A DNA stretch of 64,000 nt from positions 1 to 64,000 of the forward strand of contig JBNKZU010000043.1 in assembly GCA_050301795.1 (NCBI GenBank), written 5' to 3'. Below the pieces are notes generated by a model. It was not told the DNA's origin, did no database searches, and worked only from the letters and a program-made list of their open reading frames with translations. The translations under genes and the position numbers were made by a program. Within the stretch, counting starts at the first letter, position 1. Every line of letters begins with the position of its first letter. This document shows positions 8,126 through 16,605 of the stretch, one piece after another. The DNA comes from JBNKZU01 sp050301795 (GTDB lineage: Bacteria; Pseudomonadota; Gammaproteobacteria; Thiohalomonadales; Thiohalomonadaceae).

Positions 8126-9235
8126 GTGGCACTGAATACAATAGAAGAGATCATCGCGGATATTCGTCTCGGAAAGATGGTTATATTGATGGATGATGAA
8201 GATCGCGAAAATGAGGGTGATCTCATCATGGCCTCATCAATGGTCAGACCCGAAGATATCAATTTTATGGCACGTTATGGCCGAGGCCTAATCTGTCTGA
8301 CACTGACTCAAGAGCGTTGCAAGCAGCTTAAGCTTCCGCTTATGGTTAGTGATAATAACGAGAAACATAGCACAAACTTTACCGTTTCAATCGAAGCGGC
8401 AGAGGGGGTCACAACAGGTATTTCAGCCTATGATCGTGCGATGACAGTTCGTGCAGCCGTTGCACCAAATGCAACCCCCGCAGATATTGTGCAGCCAGGA
8501 CACATCTTTCCGTTAATGGCTCAGCCCGGAGGCGTTCTGAGTCGAGCAGGGCATACCGAAGCCGGATGTGATTTGGCGAGATTAGCAGGACTAGAGCCGA
8601 CATCAGTCATTGTTGAGATCCTCAATGAAGATGGCACAATGGCACGTCGACCCGATTTAGAGAAATTTGCACAAGAGCATCAGATTAAGATCGGTACGGT
8701 CGCTGATCTGATTAACTATCGCCTTAAGAATGAGCCAACCATTGAGCGAGTATCATCCTGCAAAATGCCAACGGCATTCGGTGAGTTTAAAATGGTGACT
8801 TATCGGGATGTACTTAACCATGAGGTGCATTTTGCATTGGTGAAGGGCGATATTGCTGATGGTGATCCGGTGATGGTTCGAGTTCATCTCCAGCATACAT
8901 TGTGTGATCTATTTGAGAACCAACGGGGTTGTGGTTGGCCGCTATCTGATGCGTTAAAGCGAATTAATGATGAAGGGCGTGGTATTGTCATCGTTCTTCG
9001 CCAGCATGAAGACAGCGACACTATCATTCGTCAGGTGAAAGCCTACGAAATGGAAGATCAGGGTATTGAGTTACCAGAACAGACACCTACAGATGACTTA
9101 AGAACCTACGGTATTGGTGCTCAGATCCTGATTGATCAAGGTGTTCGACACATGCGGGTGCTCAGTGCGCCGAAGAAGATGCATGCACTTTCTGGCTTTG
9201 GGCTGGATGTTGTAGAGTACGTGGGCGGCGAGTAA
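8126..9235 (+). CDS. ribBA: 3,4-dihydroxy-2-butanone 4-phosphate synthase with degenerate GTP cyclohydrolase II-like domain
   Basis: A 369-residue fusion with a GTG start and AGAGGA at 8111-8116. The N-terminal RibB domain (about 1-200) is intact: DDEDRENEGDLIM and SRAGHTEAGCDLARLAG carry the metal and catalytic acidic/His residues. The C-terminal RibA-like domain (about 210-369) has lost key features. Active enzymes have three zinc-binding Cys, in the SEC and RCDCG motifs. Here the corresponding stretch reads LQHTLCDLFENQRGCG, with only Cys269 in register, and the RQEGRGIGL motif is changed to RQHEDSD. The GTP cyclohydrolase activity is therefore probably absent, as reported for other proteobacterial RibB-X fusions. 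A separate RibA should exist elsewhere. The next gene is ribH. Confidence 0.93.
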   Translation: MALNTIEEIIADIRLGKMVILMDDEDRENEGDLIMASSMVRPEDINFMARYGRGLICLTLTQERCKQLKLPLMVSDNNEKHSTNFTVSIEAAEGVTTGISAYDRAMTVRAAVAPNATPADIVQPGHIFPLMAQPGGVLSRAGHTEAGCDLARLAGLEPTSVIVEILNEDGTMARRPDLEKFAQEHQIKIGTVADLINYRLKNEPTIERVSSCKMPTAFGEFKMVTYRDVLNHEVHFALVKGDIADGDPVMVRVHLQHTLCDLFENQRGCGWPLSDALKRINDEGRGIVIVLRQHEDSDTIIRQVKAYEMEDQGIELPEQTPTDDLRTYGIGAQILIDQGVRHMRVLSAPKKMHALSGFGLDVVEYVGGE

Positions 9236-9290
9236 ACAATATATACTCTTCAAACACATAAAAGATTACGTTAAGACAGGAATGAATAAG

Positions 9291-9764
9291 ATGTCAGACA
9301 TAAAAACAGTTGAAGGTGGATTGGTTGTCGATGGCGCGCGCTTCGGTTTAGTCGTCGGTCGTTGGAATAGCTTTGTGGTTGAGCATCTGGTTGAAGGTGC
9401 GGTTGACTGTCTTAAGCGTCATGGTGCAAACGCAGACAATCTGGAGATTGTCCGTGTTCCTGGCGCAATGGAGATCCCGTTGGCAACAAAGGCGATGGCT
9501 GCTTCAAAAAAATATGATGCCATTATTGCATTGGGCGCTGTGATTCGTGGTGGCACTCCTCATTTTGAATACGTCTCCAATGAATGTACCAAAGGGATGG
9601 CCTCGGTTTCACTTGAGTTCAATGTTCCGGTTGCCTTTGGGGTGCTGACAGTCGATACCATTGAACAGGCGATTGAGCGCTCTGGAACCAAAGCGGGTAA
9701 CAAAGGTGAAGAAGCCGCACTTTCAGCGATAGAGATGGTGAACCTTCTAAAGCAGATCGGCTAA
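9291..9764 (+). CDS. ribH: 6,7-dimethyl-8-ribityllumazine synthase
   Basis: A 157-residue lumazine synthase. Motifs are PGAMEIPLATKAMA, ALGAVIRGGTPHFEYV with the catalytic His91, and the phosphate-binding VAFGVLTVDTIEQAIERSG. ATG 9291 is chosen over ATG 9282 because AGACAGG (9274-9280) is correctly spaced only for the later start. It condenses the RibB product with the RibD-derived pyrimidine. It is followed by nusB, the usual partner gene in proteobacteria. Confidence 0.96.
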   Translation: MSDIKTVEGGLVVDGARFGLVVGRWNSFVVEHLVEGAVDCLKRHGANADNLEIVRVPGAMEIPLATKAMAASKKYDAIIALGAVIRGGTPHFEYVSNECTKGMASVSLEFNVPVAFGVLTVDTIEQAIERSGTKAGNKGEEAALSAIEMVNLLKQIG

Positions 9765-9803
9765 GCCCTTTAACTAAAAAATCATTTTAGGTAGTAACAA
9801 AAT

Positions 9804-10232
9804 ATGAGTCGTGCGCGACATAATGCTCGTCAAAGTGCGCTACAGGCACTCTATCAGTGGCAAATGAGTGGTAATGATCTGATAGATATCGAGAAACAGT
9901 TTATTGAAGAGCAGGATATGTCCAAGGTCGATGTGAAGTACTTTAAAGAGTTGCTTCATCAGGTGCCGGCACATATTGATGAGATTGAATCGGCCTCAGA
10001 ACCCTACCTCGACAGAACACTGGATCAAATCGACCCAATCGAACGGGCATTGATCCGAATCGGAGTCTATGAGCTGCTTTCGCGCCCGGATATTCCCTAC
10101 CGGGTCGTCATTAATGAAGCGGTTGATCTGGCAAAGGTTTTTGGTGCAGAGCAAGGGCACCGCTATGTTAATAGCATTCTTGATAAGGTTGCCCAGAACA
10201 AGCGTAGTATCGAGTTTTCTGCAAAGCGCTAA
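9804..10232 (+). CDS. nusB: Transcription antitermination factor NusB
   Basis: A 142-residue all-helical NusB. The N-terminal RARHNARQSALQALYQWQMSG binds boxA RNA with NusE. LDQIDPIERALIRIGVYELL and PYRVVINEAVDLAKVFGAEQGHRYVNSILDKVA are family hallmarks. It acts in rRNA antitermination. It is located 39 bp after ribH and 28 bp before thiL. Confidence 0.96.
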   Translation: MSRARHNARQSALQALYQWQMSGNDLIDIEKQFIEEQDMSKVDVKYFKELLHQVPAHIDEIESASEPYLDRTLDQIDPIERALIRIGVYELLSRPDIPYRVVINEAVDLAKVFGAEQGHRYVNSILDKVAQNKRSIEFSAKR

Positions 10233-10260
10233 TCTTGTTTCTCACTAACGGGAGTGATGT

Positions 10261-11235
10261 GTGTCCTCAGAGTTCTCAATCATTGACCACTACTTTTCCA
10301 GAGAATCGAAGACCCATGATCGCCACCTGACCCTTGGTATTGGTGATGATGCAGCATTAATCAATCCTCCCCAAGGCTATGAACTTGCGATCTCTGTCGA
10401 TACCCTCATCAGTGGTCACCACTTTCCAGAAAATACGTCCGCATCAGATATTGGATATAAATCACTCGTAGTAAACTTAAGTGATATGGCAGCGATGGGA
10501 GCAACACCCAGGTGGGTAACGCTCTCAATATCGCTTCCAGAAGACGATCCAAAATGGCTATCTGACTTCTCAACACAATTCTTTGCAGTAGCCGATCAGT
10601 TCGGGGTTGCACTTATCGGAGGGGACACCGTTAAGGGGCCTTTGGCGATAACAGTACAGATTATTGGCACAGTTAAATCAGGGTTGGCGTTAAAACGATC
10701 CGATGCAAAAGCGGGTGATTTGATTGTCATAAGCGGTTCACTCGGTGACGCTGGTGCAGGTTTGAAGATTGCTTTACAACAAAAGCACGCTGTTAGCGAG
10801 CAAGAGCAGGCATTAATCGATCGGCTTAACCGACCTGCGCCACGTGTAGAGCTTGGGCAGCAACTTTTATCTTTGGCATCGTCGGCAATCGATATCTCAG
10901 ATGGTTTGGTCTCAGACCTGGGACACATTCTAAAATGCAGTGGAGTTGGTGCCAGGATAGATGCAAAGAGACTCCCTCTATCCGATGCACTGGCAAGCTA
11001 TTGCAGTGAGGCGGATGCACAACAACTAGCGCTCAGCGCCGGCGATGATTACGAACTCTGTTTTACACTTCCACCAGAAAATCAGTCGATGCTTGAGCAG
11101 ATCTCAAAAACGTGCGGCATTGCGCTAACAACCATCGGTGAAATCACTGCCGAAGATGGGTTAATGATTGAGAATAATCTCAACCCTCTCCACGCTCAGT
11201 CAGGTTTTGATCATTTTAGAGACGTTGAGTCGTAG
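10261..11235 (+). CDS. thiL: Thiamine-monophosphate kinase
   Basis: A 324-residue ThiL. GIGDDAALI, SVDTLISGHHFP, NLSDMAAMGA and GGDTVKGPLAIT are the Mg-ATP and substrate motifs. It phosphorylates thiamine phosphate to thiamine diphosphate. The start is GTG with GGAG at 10251-10254 (6-nt spacing). The stop is 1 bp before the pgpA start, so the two are coupled. It is cytoplasmic. Confidence 0.95.
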   Translation: MSSEFSIIDHYFSRESKTHDRHLTLGIGDDAALINPPQGYELAISVDTLISGHHFPENTSASDIGYKSLVVNLSDMAAMGATPRWVTLSISLPEDDPKWLSDFSTQFFAVADQFGVALIGGDTVKGPLAITVQIIGTVKSGLALKRSDAKAGDLIVISGSLGDAGAGLKIALQQKHAVSEQEQALIDRLNRPAPRVELGQQLLSLASSAIDISDGLVSDLGHILKCSGVGARIDAKRLPLSDALASYCSEADAQQLALSAGDDYELCFTLPPENQSMLEQISKTCGIALTTIGEITAEDGLMIENNLNPLHAQSGFDHFRDVES

Positions 11236-11236
11236 C

Positions 11237-11710
11237 ATGGCAAATCCCAACCTTCGATCACTTTGCGATCCCATTCACTTTTTAGCCCTTGGCTTTGGTT
11301 CGGGTCTTGCGCCGAAGGCTCCAGGCACCTTTGGGACACTGGCGGCCATACCGCTCTATCTGCTTCTCAGTGGGCTTGAGAGTTGGCTCTACGCTGTCGT
11401 GACACTCGTCGCGGCGATCGCTGGATTCTGGATCTGCGGTCAGAGCGCCAAACGTCTCAATGTGCATGATCACCCCGCGATTGTTTGGGATGAGATTGTC
11501 GGTTATCTGATTACGATGTTTATGTTGCCTGACTCCTTGGAGTGGGTAGTGGCAGGTTTTGTGCTGTTCCGTTTTTTTGATATTTTAAAGCCTTGGCCAA
11601 TCTCATGGCTTGATCGCCACCTTAAGGGCGGATTTGGCATTATGGTCGATGATATTGTTGCCGGGCTGTTCTCTCTGGCGATATTACAAGGGGTACTGTT
11701 TTTTATTTAG
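11237..11710 (+). CDS. pgpA: Phosphatidylglycerophosphatase A
   Basis: A 157-residue inner-membrane phosphatase of phosphatidylglycerol synthesis. LGFGSGLAPKAPGTFGTLAAIP is the conserved N-terminal catalytic segment and IVWDEIVGYLIT the second motif. There are three to four hydrophobic helices. The true start is ATG 11237, 1 bp after the thiL stop. An upstream in-frame ATG at 11168 lies inside thiL and would add a non-conserved 23-residue extension. It is the last gene of the operon. Confidence 0.94.
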   Translation: MANPNLRSLCDPIHFLALGFGSGLAPKAPGTFGTLAAIPLYLLLSGLESWLYAVVTLVAAIAGFWICGQSAKRLNVHDHPAIVWDEIVGYLITMFMLPDSLEWVVAGFVLFRFFDILKPWPISWLDRHLKGGFGIMVDDIVAGLFSLAILQGVLFFI

Positions 11711-11742
11711 AGCACGGTATCCAAGAAACGATGTCATAAAGT

Positions 11743-11770
11743 AAAAAGACCATCGAGTGATGGCCTTTCT
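11743..11770. terminator. Bidirectional terminator between pgpA and folE2
   Basis: AAAAAGACCATC-GAGT-GATGGCCTTTC: a 7-bp stem with one mismatch between the convergent pgpA and folE2 genes. The T-rich flank on the minus strand is stronger. Confidence 0.65.
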
Positions 11771-11794
11771 TATTTGAGGAAGCAGCGGTTGTGC

Positions 11795-12589
11795 TTAACT
11801 CTTTTCGATCATCGCATAGGCTGAGTGGTTGTGGATCGACTCGAAGTTTTCTGACTCAATGATGTAACGGGTGATCCGGCTATCGTTGTTTAGACGTACC
11901 GCAACATCGCGCACCATATCTTCAACAAACTTCGGGTTATCATAGGCACGCTCGGTGACAAACTTTTCATCAGGACGCTTGAGTAGACCAAAGAGTTCAC
12001 ATGAAGCCTCCTCCTCAACCATATCGATAATATCCTCAATCCAGACAAACTCGCAGGTACCGACAGTGATGGTGACGTGTGAGCGCTGATTGTGTGCGCC
12101 ATAATCAGAGATCTTCTTTGAGCATGGACAGAGACTGGTGACAGGTACCACCACCTTAACCATCATCTCCGGTTTTCCATGAAGCAGATCGCCGAGGAAG
12201 GTTACCTCATAATCCATTAGGCTTTGAACGCCTGAAACCGGTGCGGTCTTATTAACAAAGTAGGGGAAGGTCATCTCAATATGTCCCGACTGCGCCTCAA
12301 GGCGCTCAGTCATCTCCTCAAGCATATTTTTGAATGACTTAACTGAGATCTCACGCTCATGGTTGTTGAGGATCTCAACAAAGCGTGACATGTGGGTTCC
12401 CTTGAAGTTATGCGGTAGATTGACATACATATTGAATACAGCAATCGTATGTTGCTCGCCTTCGCTACGATCCATCACCTTCACAGGATGACGGACATCT
12501 TTAATACCGACCTTATTTATTGCAATTTGACGTGTGTCTTTGATGTTTTGCACGTCGGCTATTGTTGTGTCGGTAGTTTGCTTACTCAT
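11795..12589 (-). CDS. folE2: GTP cyclohydrolase I, type IB (FolE2)
   Basis: A 264-residue FolE2. The active-site region VTSLCPCSKKISDYGAHNQRS holds Cys154, Cys156 and His166. FolE2 makes dihydroneopterin triphosphate, the first intermediate of folate and of queuosine. It is not zinc-strict, unlike FolE. It lies 6 bp after queD on the same strand, so the pair probably feeds queuosine precursor synthesis as well as folate. Length and motifs are normal. Confidence 0.95.
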   Translation of the reverse strand: MSKQTTDTTIADVQNIKDTRQIAINKVGIKDVRHPVKVMDRSEGEQHTIAVFNMYVNLPHNFKGTHMSRFVEILNNHEREISVKSFKNMLEEMTERLEAQSGHIEMTFPYFVNKTAPVSGVQSLMDYEVTFLGDLLHGKPEMMVKVVVPVTSLCPCSKKISDYGAHNQRSHVTITVGTCEFVWIEDIIDMVEEEASCELFGLLKRPDEKFVTERAYDNPKFVEDMVRDVAVRLNNDSRITRYIIESENFESIHNHSAYAMIEKS

Positions 12590-12595
12590 TCTTCA

Positions 12596-12976
12596 TTATT
12601 CCTCGCTGTATCGGACACAAGCGCGTTCAGTTTCCCAAAGGGTTACCGACTCAATATTGGCACAACCTTCAATCAGTTTCTGCGCCAATTGCTTGTATAT
12701 ATATGCGGCCATATTCTCTGCTGTTGGATTTAGCTCATCAAACGGGGCTAATTCATTCAGATATTGATGATCTAAACGGTCAGTGATCTCTTTGACCAAC
12801 TTCTTAATCGTTTTAAAGTCAACAACCATTCCAAGATCATCAAGGGTTGATGCAGAAACCTCTACTTCAACTTTCCAGTTGTGGCCGTGTAGCCGTCGAC
12901 AATCACCAGGATAACCACGTAATGCATGTGCTGAGGCGAAATCACTAACGACTTTAAGTGTATATTTGGCTGTCAT
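12596..12976 (-). CDS. queD: 6-carboxy-tetrahydropterin synthase QueD
   Basis: A 126-residue member of the PTPS/QueD family. The zinc histidines are in SAHAL and LHGHNWKVEV; the catalytic Cys is in GDCRRLHGHN; LDHQYLNEL and PTAENMAAYIY are family motifs. It converts dihydroneopterin triphosphate to 6-carboxytetrahydropterin for queuosine. It follows dxs by 49 bp and precedes folE2, its supplier of substrate. Confidence 0.94.
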   Translation of the reverse strand: MTAKYTLKVVSDFASAHALRGYPGDCRRLHGHNWKVEVEVSASTLDDLGMVVDFKTIKKLVKEITDRLDHQYLNELAPFDELNPTAENMAAYIYKQLAQKLIEGCANIESVTLWETERACVRYSEE

Positions 12977-13025
12977 TTACAAAATCTTGATTAATGGGAA
13001 GTAGGTGAGTGCAAAGTTTGCTTTT

Positions 13026-14888
13026 TCAAGTGGACTTAAGACGCTCATTAACAGCGCGAATTATACCATCACTATTTAGTCCGCACTCTCTTAGCAACTC
13101 ATCACGGCCACCATGTTCAATGAATTGATCGGGTAATCCAAGATGTAGCATCAGTTTCGTGATGCCAACAGCGCTAAGATGTTCAGCAACTGCTGAGCCA
13201 GCACCGCCTGAGATCACATTATCCTCAAGGGTCACAATCAGCTTGTACTCTGGAGCAAGTTGATTGAGTAGAGTCTCATCCAACGGCTTCACAAAGCGCA
13301 TATTAACAACAGTGGCATTAAGCGTTTGAGCCGCCTCTTCGGCAGCAGCAAGTAGTGCGCCAAAGGCCAGAATCAGCACATCACTACCTTCACGAGTCAC
13401 TTCGGCCTTGCCAATCTCGATGGTTTCAAGCCCTGTTTCAGGGATCTTGCCTACGCCTTTTCCTCTGGGATAACGCACAGCAGATGGTTGGTTCAACCGA
13501 TACCCCGTAGAAAGCATCTTACGGCACTCATCCTCATTACTTGGTGTCATTATGATCAGATTCGGGATCGAGCGCATAAAGCTCAAATCAAATGCGCCAA
13601 TATGTGTGGGGCCATCAGGACCAACAATTCCAGCGCGATCTATCGCAAAGAGAACCGGGAGATTCTGTAATGCAACATCATGAATAAGTTGATCATAGGC
13701 GCGTTGCAGGAATGAGGAGTAGATCGCAACAACAGGCTTAAGGCCATCGCAGGCGAGTCCGGCAGCCAGAGTTACTGCGTGTTGTTCGGCAATTCCTACA
13801 TCGTAATAACGTTCTGGAAACTCCTCTGAGAACCGAACCAGTCCGGAACCTTCTCGCATCGCGGGTGTGATTCCAATCAACCGTTCATCCTCGGCAGCCA
13901 TGTCACACAGCCAGTCACTAAAGACACTGGTATAGGTTTTTGAGCCGCCGTTTGTTTTTGGCGCTCCTGTTTCAGGGTCATAGGGGCCGACACCGTGGAA
14001 TACGCAGGGGTCATTCTCCGCTGGCTCAAAGCCTTTTCCCTTTTTAGTCACAATATGCAGAAATTGTGGGCCGTTTAATTCACGAATATTACGCAGGGTC
14101 TTTAATAAGGTATCGATATCGTGGCCATCAACAGGGCCGATGTAGTTAAACCCAAGCTCCTCAAAAAGCGTACCTGGAATGACCATTCCTTTCATGTGCT
14201 CCTCAGCACGACGAGCCAACTCCCATACCGATGGAATCGTACCAAGTACCTTCTTGCTTCCCTCACGCATTGAGGAGTAGACCTTGCCAGAGAGAATTCG
14301 TGCAAGATAGTTCGATAAGCCACCGACATTAGACGATATCGACATATCGTTATCGTTAAGAATCACTAACAGATTTGCGTCAAGATCACCCGCATGGTTT
14401 AACGCTTCAAAGGCCATACCTGCGCTCATTGCGCCATCACCAATCACTGCGACGACCTTACGTTCCGAACCCTCCTTTTGGGCTGCGATTGCCATTCCGA
14501 GCGCTGCGCTAATCGAAGTACTCGAATGACCAGTTCCGAACGTGTCATAAGGGCTCTCATCGCGCTTAGGAAAACCGGAAAGCCCCTTATATTTTCGTAA
14601 GGTTCCCATTTGATCGCGTCGACCTGTCAGGATCTTATGGGGATAGCTCTGATGACCAACATCCCAAACCAGGCGATCTTCAGGGGTATTAAAGATGGTA
14701 TGTAGTGCAATAGTGAGTTCAACAGTGCCAAGACCGGAAGAGAGATGCCCACCGGTTTTACCGACGGATTTGACCATAAACTCACGCAACTCGGCAGCTA
14801 ACTGTTCGAGTTCAGTAAGTCTTAGGTCACGTAGATCCTCTGGAGAATCGATTTGTGAAAGCAGCGGAAATTGAGTGAGATCTACCAT
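13026..14888 (-). CDS. dxs: 1-deoxy-D-xylulose-5-phosphate synthase
   Basis: A 620-residue TPP enzyme that makes DXP from pyruvate and glyceraldehyde-3-phosphate, the first step of the MEP isoprenoid pathway. GGHLSSGLG includes the catalytic His48. GDGAMSAGMAFEA (about 150-162) followed by NDNDMSIS binds Mg-TPP. ATG 14888 (MVDLTQFPLL) matches the usual N-terminus; an in-frame ATG at 14972 would add 28 unconserved residues. Neither start has a strong Shine-Dalgarno. In many gammaproteobacteria dxs directly follows ispA; here about 5 kb of other genes lie between. Confidence 0.95.
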   Translation of the reverse strand: MVDLTQFPLLSQIDSPEDLRDLRLTELEQLAAELREFMVKSVGKTGGHLSSGLGTVELTIALHTIFNTPEDRLVWDVGHQSYPHKILTGRRDQMGTLRKYKGLSGFPKRDESPYDTFGTGHSSTSISAALGMAIAAQKEGSERKVVAVIGDGAMSAGMAFEALNHAGDLDANLLVILNDNDMSISSNVGGLSNYLARILSGKVYSSMREGSKKVLGTIPSVWELARRAEEHMKGMVIPGTLFEELGFNYIGPVDGHDIDTLLKTLRNIRELNGPQFLHIVTKKGKGFEPAENDPCVFHGVGPYDPETGAPKTNGGSKTYTSVFSDWLCDMAAEDERLIGITPAMREGSGLVRFSEEFPERYYDVGIAEQHAVTLAAGLACDGLKPVVAIYSSFLQRAYDQLIHDVALQNLPVLFAIDRAGIVGPDGPTHIGAFDLSFMRSIPNLIIMTPSNEDECRKMLSTGYRLNQPSAVRYPRGKGVGKIPETGLETIEIGKAEVTREGSDVLILAFGALLAAAEEAAQTLNATVVNMRFVKPLDETLLNQLAPEYKLIVTLEDNVISGGAGSAVAEHLSAVGITKLMLHLGLPDQFIEHGGRDELLRECGLNSDGIIRAVNERLKST

Positions 14889-15190
14889 TATGGACGTAAA
14901 TAGCGCCAGTTCCAGTTTTGCATTGGGTCTTATTTGAGAAACCCGTAATGATGGCGGTAAGCGACCTGCCATGCAAGTACTTATTCATGAAATTAGACGT
15001 GTTAGCTACGAAGTTGAAGAGTGTGGTTAAGGCAAGCTGATTTATATCAATTAAGGGGTTAATGCCCCTTTAAAAGGTGTGATTATGATTCTATTGATGG
15101 GAGAGGTTTGATATCGTTAGTGGCAAATCTCAAAATATATAATCTCACGATCCATAGGATAATCATCATTAATTGGGTAATTTTTACTAA

Positions 15191-15904
15191 ATGAATGAAG
15201 CAATCAAATATAAATATAGCTTTCGATTTAAAAGTGGACACTCAGAATCATTCTCGATTGATCTGAATGGAGCAACACTCGAGCCTTTTGAACCTCTCAA
15301 TACAACACTGCCGGAATGGACGCGCCTCGATTTTCAAAAGTGTAAACACTGCACTCTCGATTCGTTAGAGCACTCATTTTGTCCACTTGCTGCACGCCTA
15401 GAGCCGGTCTTAAGTAAAATGGCCAATGTATTATCGCATGAGGATGTTGATGTGAAGGTTACGCTGGATGAGCGTAGCATTACCCGTCACTGTACTGCAC
15501 AAGAGGGGTTAAGTTCGCTCATGGGGATTATTACCGCAACCAGTGGATGTCCCAGAACGAGTTTCTTTAAGCCGATGGCACGATTCCATCTACCGTTTGC
15601 CAACACAGAAGAGACCTTATACCGAGCCTGTTCGATGTACATGCTAGGCCAGTATTTCAGATGGCATAACAATAAATCCTTCGATATGGATATGAAGGGG
15701 CTGTTAAAGTTTTATGAAGGAATCACGCTGGTCAATAAAGGTATCTCAAACCGTATTAAGGCCGAAAAGAGAGAGGATGGCGCAATTAACGCTCTGGTGT
15801 TGCTTGATATGTTTGCACTCACGATGACGTGCTCTCTTGAAGAGGTGCTGGCGAGTTTTGAACCGCTGTTTGAGTCTCATATCAACGCAGAGCGGATTGT
15901 TTAG
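15191..15904 (+). CDS. Uncharacterised Cys-containing protein
   Basis: A 237-residue cytoplasmic-looking protein not assigned with confidence. The N-terminal half has KCKHCTLDSLEHSFCPLA (Cys51, Cys54 and Cys64), suggestive of a metal or redox site, with TRHC and SGCPRTSFFKP further on. The C-terminal half is helical and hydrophobic (FALTMTCSLEEVLASFEPLFE). No Shine-Dalgarno is evident at the ATG. It is convergent with the Crp/Fnr gene (9-bp gap). Conservation of such cysteines in short motifs suggests a real family, but function is unknown. Confidence 0.75.
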   Translation: MNEAIKYKYSFRFKSGHSESFSIDLNGATLEPFEPLNTTLPEWTRLDFQKCKHCTLDSLEHSFCPLAARLEPVLSKMANVLSHEDVDVKVTLDERSITRHCTAQEGLSSLMGIITATSGCPRTSFFKPMARFHLPFANTEETLYRACSMYMLGQYFRWHNNKSFDMDMKGLLKFYEGITLVNKGISNRIKAEKREDGAINALVLLDMFALTMTCSLEEVLASFEPLFESHINAERIV

Positions 15905-15913
15905 TGTTGTAGG

Positions 15914-16570
15914 CTATCTGGGTTTTACCATTTCAGCGAGTGCCTCAGCCTTTTCGATAATCACCTTGCCACGGCGTGTTGAAACCACCCTTTTTTCAAC
16001 AAAACCACTCATCAGCTTGGCGATAACTTCACGAGTTGTACCTAGGTGTCCGGCAATGACCTGTTGAGTCATATTTAGCACGCCATCATCAGTTGCATGG
16101 GTAAGAATCAGGTTAGCCAGGCGTTGATCCAGGTTATAGCTGTGAATCTGTTCCAGCTCATCCATTAATCTAAAAACAACGGTTGAGAGTGTATTGACGG
16201 TGAGGTTCTGAATACTCTCCTCAAAGGTGAATAGCGTTCGATAGGTTGCCCCTGGAATGGTGATGATCTCAGTGTTCTCTTTTGCCTCAACCCAGGCGGG
16301 ATAACGTAAGTCATTAAAGAGGCAGTTCAGTGCAAGCATACAGCTCTCCCCGGGATTAATGAGGTAGAGCGTTGCCTCCTTACCTTGCGGGGTATAGGTA
16401 AAGACTCTAAGTTGACCCGCAGCTACCAGATAGGCTCCTGAAACCTGTTGTCCCTTGTGAATAACGATCTGTTGCTCAGAAACCTTAGTGGTTTGGGCTT
16501 TTGACTCAAGCAGGGTTGTCCCTTTTGCCGATAGATGAAGAAGATCTTTTACCGCAATGGCCTGTGACAT
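15914..16570 (-). CDS. Crp/Fnr-family transcriptional regulator
   Basis: A 218-residue regulator with an N-terminal cyclic-nucleotide-binding-like beta roll (about 25-140: QQVSGAYLVAAGQLRVFTYTPQGKEATLYLINPGESC). A C-terminal winged helix (about 145-215) has the recognition helix in QVIAGHLGTTREVIAKLM. The FNR-type N-terminal Cys cluster is absent, so a 4Fe-4S oxygen sensor is unlikely. It lies 35 bp after the di-heme peroxidase gene on the same strand, so it probably controls that operon. A candidate target is the palindrome at 18397-18420. The signal is unknown. Confidence 0.88.
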   Translation of the reverse strand: MSQAIAVKDLLHLSAKGTTLLESKAQTTKVSEQQIVIHKGQQVSGAYLVAAGQLRVFTYTPQGKEATLYLINPGESCMLALNCLFNDLRYPAWVEAKENTEIITIPGATYRTLFTFEESIQNLTVNTLSTVVFRLMDELEQIHSYNLDQRLANLILTHATDDGVLNMTQQVIAGHLGTTREVIAKLMSGFVEKRVVSTRRGKVIIEKAEALAEMVKPR

Positions 16571-16605
16571 GTTAAACGCTCGCAGTTTATCAACTGCTTT
16601 GCATC

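Noticed and set aside
11168..11236. Extended N-terminus of PgpA
   Set aside because: It lies inside thiL and does not resemble PgpA; ATG 11237 gives the normal protein.
12449..12767. Plus-strand ORFs opposite folE2 and queD
   Set aside because: Shadow frames of two clear conserved genes on the minus strand.
15053..15070. AAGGGG-TTAATG-CCCCTT inverted repeat as an operator of the CCCCT family
   Set aside because: The arms are in the opposite order (GGGG first) and the site is followed by only TTT; it is neither a member of the family nor a convincing terminator.
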